A stretch of 8,697 bases of DNA from Myxococcaceae bacterium (GTDB lineage: Bacteria; Myxococcota; Myxococcia; Myxococcales; Myxococcaceae). A program made the position numbers and the translations under genes. Where the stretch lies: assembly GCA_018262385.1 (NCBI GenBank), contig JAGSPQ010000086.1, positions 1 through 8,697 of the forward strand, written 5' to 3'. Below the pieces are notes generated by a model. It was given only the letters and a program-made list of their open reading frames with translations. It was not told the origin of the DNA and did not search any database. Shown here piece after piece: positions 6,706-8,697 of this stretch (the stretch's first letter is position 1; each line of letters starts with the position of its first letter).

Positions 6706-7998
6706 ATGCAACGGCTCAGCGCGCTCACCTTCGTTCTCCTCGCGGCCGTCGCCCACGGTCAGGCCGGCAAGGACGACGACCTCAGCAGCGCCTTCGGGCC
6801 GCCGCCGGCCCCCAAGGTGTTCGAGCCCGAGCACAACGTCCCTGCGCCCCCGCTGCCTCTGGACGTGAACGCGGAGCTTCGGGCGAAGTTCGAGCGGGAC
6901 CTCGCCGCCGCCCAGAAGAGCTTCGAGGGGGGCGACGCCGCCGCGGCCCGCGAGCAGCTGGCGCTGGTGGAGCTGAGCGCGATCATGCTCGGTGGGCCGG
7001 ACCGGGTCCGGGTGCACCGGCTGCAGCGCGCCGCCGCCACCAAGCTCAAGGACCCGAAAGGAATCCAGGAGGCCGATGAAAAATGGCTGACCGCCTGCGG
7101 CCCCAACGACGTGCCGGCCTGCCGCGCCACGGCGCTGGAGGCGATCGCCGCCTACGACGGGCCCCGGGTCGAGAAGATCCGCGCCGCCGACGCCTGTCTG
7201 ACCGCGGCCGAGCAGCGGCCAGGCAAGCCGCCCCCTGCGTGCGTCGACGCGGCCCTCGCGCTGTACAAGAAGGCAGAGGACTCGCTGATGGTCGCCCGGA
7301 TCGAGCTGTTGCGCGCGCTCCCGCTCGCCAGCGATCGCAAGCAGGCGAAGGCCGCCAAGAAGGCGCTGGCGCGGATCGCCGCCTTGATCGACGACCGGAG
7401 CGCCCTCGTCCGGCGCACGGCGCTCGAGACGCTGTCCCGGCTCGAGCTGGCGGAAGGCGCAGTCGACGACGCCACCCGGGATGCGCTCCTCGCGGCCGAG
7501 GCCTGGGCGAGCACCCTTCCTCCCGCCCAGCGCGCCTGGGCCCGCAGCCCCGCGGTCGATGCCGCGTGCGCCGCCTACGAGAAGGCCCGGGGCGCGGGCG
7601 CCTGCCGCAAGCTCGAGAAGAAGCTGCTTGGCGACTACCTCTTTCACGACTTCTCGCAAGAGCACCTCGGAGACGGGGAGCTGATCGGCCACGACAAGCT
7701 GGTGGCGGTGAACGAGCACTACGGGGTGATGATTCAGAACTGTCTGGCGGCCGAGATTCGGAGCCTCGAGGACAAGGCGGCGGTCACCTACCGGGTCAAA
7801 TGGCTGGTGATCAACAACGGCCAGGTCGACAACTTCCACTCCGAGAGCACCGAGCACGAGCAGAGCCGCTTCGTCCAGTGCCTGCGCGAGCAGTTCGGCT
7901 TCTGGCGCTACCCGCGCCACGACGGAGACCCTCAGCGGATCCAACAGAGCTTCTCGGTGAAGAGCAGCACCCGGACCTGGGAAGAAACCGAGCAGTAG
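6706..7998 (+). CDS. Exported protein with AgmX/PglI-like (TonB-C-like) C-terminal domain
   Basis: A 430-residue protein. The N-terminus (MQRLSALTFVLLAAVAHGQA) is a typical signal peptide, cut near residue 16-20, so the protein should be periplasmic. A Pro-rich segment (31-52) follows, then a mostly helical, Ala/Lys-rich region (53-310) with paired cysteines at 131/139 and 164/179 and others at 288 and 300. Residues about 336-420 match the layout of the C-terminal domain named after AgmX and PglI of Myxococcus gliding motility: IQNC346, a strand ending in NNGQVDNF, VQC392L and FWRYPRHDGD, ending in a strand (QQSFSVKS). That fold is TonB-C-like and its two cysteines may form a disulfide. Many myxobacterial proteins outside gliding carry it, so a motility role is not implied. 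It is divergent from the RelA/SpoT-like gene, 83 bases apart, and followed by a hairpin. The overlapping minus-strand frame is a shadow. Confidence 0.8.
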   Translation: MQRLSALTFVLLAAVAHGQAGKDDDLSSAFGPPPAPKVFEPEHNVPAPPLPLDVNAELRAKFERDLAAAQKSFEGGDAAAAREQLALVELSAIMLGGPDRVRVHRLQRAAATKLKDPKGIQEADEKWLTACGPNDVPACRATALEAIAAYDGPRVEKIRAADACLTAAEQRPGKPPPACVDAALALYKKAEDSLMVARIELLRALPLASDRKQAKAAKKALARIAALIDDRSALVRRTALETLSRLELAEGAVDDATRDALLAAEAWASTLPPAQRAWARSPAVDAACAAYEKARGAGACRKLEKKLLGDYLFHDFSQEHLGDGELIGHDKLVAVNEHYGVMIQNCLAAEIRSLEDKAAVTYRVKWLVINNGQVDNFHSESTEHEQSRFVQCLREQFGFWRYPRHDGDPQRIQQSFSVKSSTRTWEETEQ

Positions 7999-8002
7999 AC
8001 AG

Positions 8003-8025
8003 AGCGACCGGAAGCAGCGGTCGCT
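8003..8025 (+). terminator. Hairpin just after the AgmX/PglI-like gene
   Basis: AGCGACCG (8003-8010) and CGGTCGCT (8018-8025) form a perfect eight-base-pair stem around a seven-base loop. It begins five bases after the TAG stop. No T-run follows, so it may be a Rho-assisted terminator or 3'-end stabiliser rather than a classical intrinsic terminator. Confidence 0.5.
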
Positions 8026-8092
8026 GCCGGGGTAGGCCGCGCCGATTTGTGGGTTCGCCTGAAACGACGGATTCGCTCCCAGACGTCCCGAA

Positions 8093-8107
8093 GCCTACAA
8101 TTGCCGG
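8093..8107 (+). promoter_or_regulatory. Candidate leaderless promoter -10 element (TACAAT)
   Basis: TACAAT (8096-8101, five of six matches to TATAAT) ends six bases before ATG 8108, and no Shine-Dalgarno is present. The sequence from GCC to ATG matches the site at 6691-6708 at 14 of 18 positions. A weak TTCGCT 18 bases upstream (8072-8077) is the only -35 candidate. Confidence 0.45.
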
Positions 8108-8697
8108 ATGACCTCCACGAGCCGCCTCGGTGCAGTCCTCTTGCTTTCGGCGGTCGTCGCGGGGTGTCAGTGCGGCCCCGGGGGGAGTGGCACCGGTGGA
8201 GGGGGCGGCTCGGGCGGAACCGGCGGCTCGGCTGGCGGCAGCGGCGGAGGAACGGGCGGCACCGGCGGCACCGGCGGCACGGGTGGAGCGGGCGGAGGCA
8301 GCACCGACGGCGGAGGCGACACTTTCAACTGCACCGTGCCGTTGACCTGCGCGAAGCAGGGCTTCAACTGCGGCCCCGCGGGAGATGGCTGCGGCCTGTT
8401 GCTCAACTGCGGCACCTGCACCGCCCCCGAGACCTGCGGCGCGGTCAGCCCGGGCGTCTGCGGCCAGGGCGTCACGTTGCTCCCGGACGGCGGCGTCAAC
8501 TGCGTGCCGAAGACGTGCGCGGCTCAGGGCTTCAACTGCGGACCCGCGGGCGACGGCTGTGGCGGGTCGCTCAGCTGCGGCACCTGCACCGGCCCGGCGA
8601 GCTGTGGCGGAGGCGGCACCAGCGGCGTCTGTGGTCAGCCCGCTTGCACTCCGAGGACCTGCGCCCAGCTCGACGCCGGCTGCGGCATCCAGGGCGA
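8108..8697 (+). CDS. Cys-rich repeat lipoprotein, N-terminal part (continues beyond right edge)
   Basis: Open from ATG 8108 to the window end: 196 codons with no stop. Residues 1-20 are a lipoprotein signal peptide with lipobox VAGC; Cys20 would be lipidated and exposed at the membrane surface. Residues 23-70 are a Gly/Ser/Thr tether. From Cys75 come modules of the form C-x(4-5)-T-C-A-x-x-G-x-x-CG-x(4)-GCG-x(3)-x-CG-x-C-x-x-P-x-x-CG...VCG: module 1 at 75-121, module 2 at 132-179 and a third starting at 180. Such modules are common in myxobacterial surface lipoproteins and are probably disulfide-rich, but their function is not established. In module 1 the CGGGG segment is replaced by CGAVS. 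Adhesion or an outer-surface structural role is possible. Translation probably starts at a leaderless mRNA end (TACAAT six bases upstream). It is separated from the previous gene by a hairpin, so it is likely its own transcription unit. Confidence 0.85.
   Translation, partial: MTSTSRLGAVLLLSAVVAGCQCGPGGSGTGGGGGSGGTGGSAGGSGGGTGGTGGTGGTGGAGGGSTDGGGDTFNCTVPLTCAKQGFNCGPAGDGCGLLLNCGTCTAPETCGAVSPGVCGQGVTLLPDGGVNCVPKTCAAQGFNCGPAGDGCGGSLSCGTCTGPASCGGGGTSGVCGQPACTPRTCAQLDAGCGIQG
8174..8317 (+). repeat. Gly-rich coding tract with short in-frame tandem repeats
   Basis: Residues 23-70 of the lipoprotein are mostly Gly with interspersed Ser, Thr and Ala. The DNA carries tandem 9-base units related to GGCACCGGC (about 8255-8285). 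Unit length is a multiple of three, so slippage would change tether length without breaking the frame. The opposite strand reads as Pro-rich text (PPVPPVPP), which is not a gene. Confidence 0.6.
8330..8697 (+). repeat. Tandem Cys-rich modules (two complete, third cut by the edge)
   Basis: Module 1 starts at 8330, module 2 at 8501 and module 3 at 8645. Modules 1 and 2 share a 17-base identical stretch (CAGGGCTTCAACTGCGG) and close DNA similarity around it, consistent with duplication or recombination. A ten-residue insert (about 8471-8500) separates modules 1 and 2. Confidence 0.7.

Noticed and set aside
5555..6868. Plus-strand 437-codon open frame opposite the RelA/SpoT-like gene
   Set aside because: His/Arg/Leu-rich shadow that also runs through the divergent promoter into the next gene; the minus-strand frame has recognisable motifs.
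6622..7944. Minus-strand 440-codon open frame opposite the AgmX/PglI-like gene
   Set aside because: Low-complexity shadow. The plus-strand gene has a signal peptide, a recognisable C-terminal domain and a hairpin after its stop.
5525..7998. Toxin-antitoxin pair of the RelA/SpoT-like protein with its divergent neighbour
   Set aside because: toxSAS antitoxins are normally adjacent, small and cytoplasmic, and often co-transcribed. The neighbour is a large exported protein in the opposite direction, so the pair is not supported.
8167..8499. Minus-strand Pro-rich 110-codon frame
   Set aside because: It is the antisense of the Gly-rich tether and Cys-rich modules of the lipoprotein.

Overview
The window looks like chromosomal DNA of a high-GC myxobacterium (phylum Myxococcota). 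The evidence is very high GC with matching third-position bias, a lipoprotein made of the Cys-rich module widespread in this group, 'DAG' plus poly-proline linkers, and an AgmX/PglI-like C-terminal domain. No rRNA, tRNA, CRISPR array, insertion sequence or phage gene is visible. The assignment is an inference from style, not from a marker gene.

Layout. (1) Bases 1-1146, minus strand: the N-terminal 382 residues of a large hydrophilic, repetitive protein whose C-terminus lies beyond the left edge. (2) Bases 1147-1263: a comparatively AT-rich divergent promoter region. (3) Bases 1264-5449, plus strand: a probable three-gene run of a TPR-repeat protein, a lysophospholipid-acyltransferase-like protein with a non-canonical catalytic motif, and a 657-residue membrane protein. 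The last joins an Lgt-like (prolipoprotein diacylglyceryl transferase family) domain to extra membrane segments, a proline-rich linker and a beta-rich, outer-membrane-barrel-like C-terminus. (4) Bases 5450-5524: a short convergent gap. (5) Bases 5525-6622, minus strand: a stand-alone protein with a divergent RelA/SpoT nucleotidyltransferase-like domain. (6) Bases 6706-7998, plus strand: an exported protein with an AgmX/PglI (TonB-C-like) C-terminal domain, followed by a hairpin. (7) Bases 8108-8697, plus strand: the start of a lipoprotein with a Gly-rich tether and Cys-rich modules, running off the right edge.

The common theme is the cell envelope. Four of the seven genes encode predicted membrane, exported or lipid-modifying proteins, and an Lgt-like protein sits near a lipoprotein gene, although the two are not in one operon. 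The most unusual items are the Lgt-like/beta-barrel-like fusion, the RelA/SpoT-like protein that keeps the catalytic acidic residues but changes several substrate-contacting ones, and a near-identical TANAAT-N6-ATG signature in front of two exported-protein genes that suggests leaderless transcription. No complete defence or biosynthetic system can be demonstrated from this window alone. No gene-free stretch exceeds about 120 bases.
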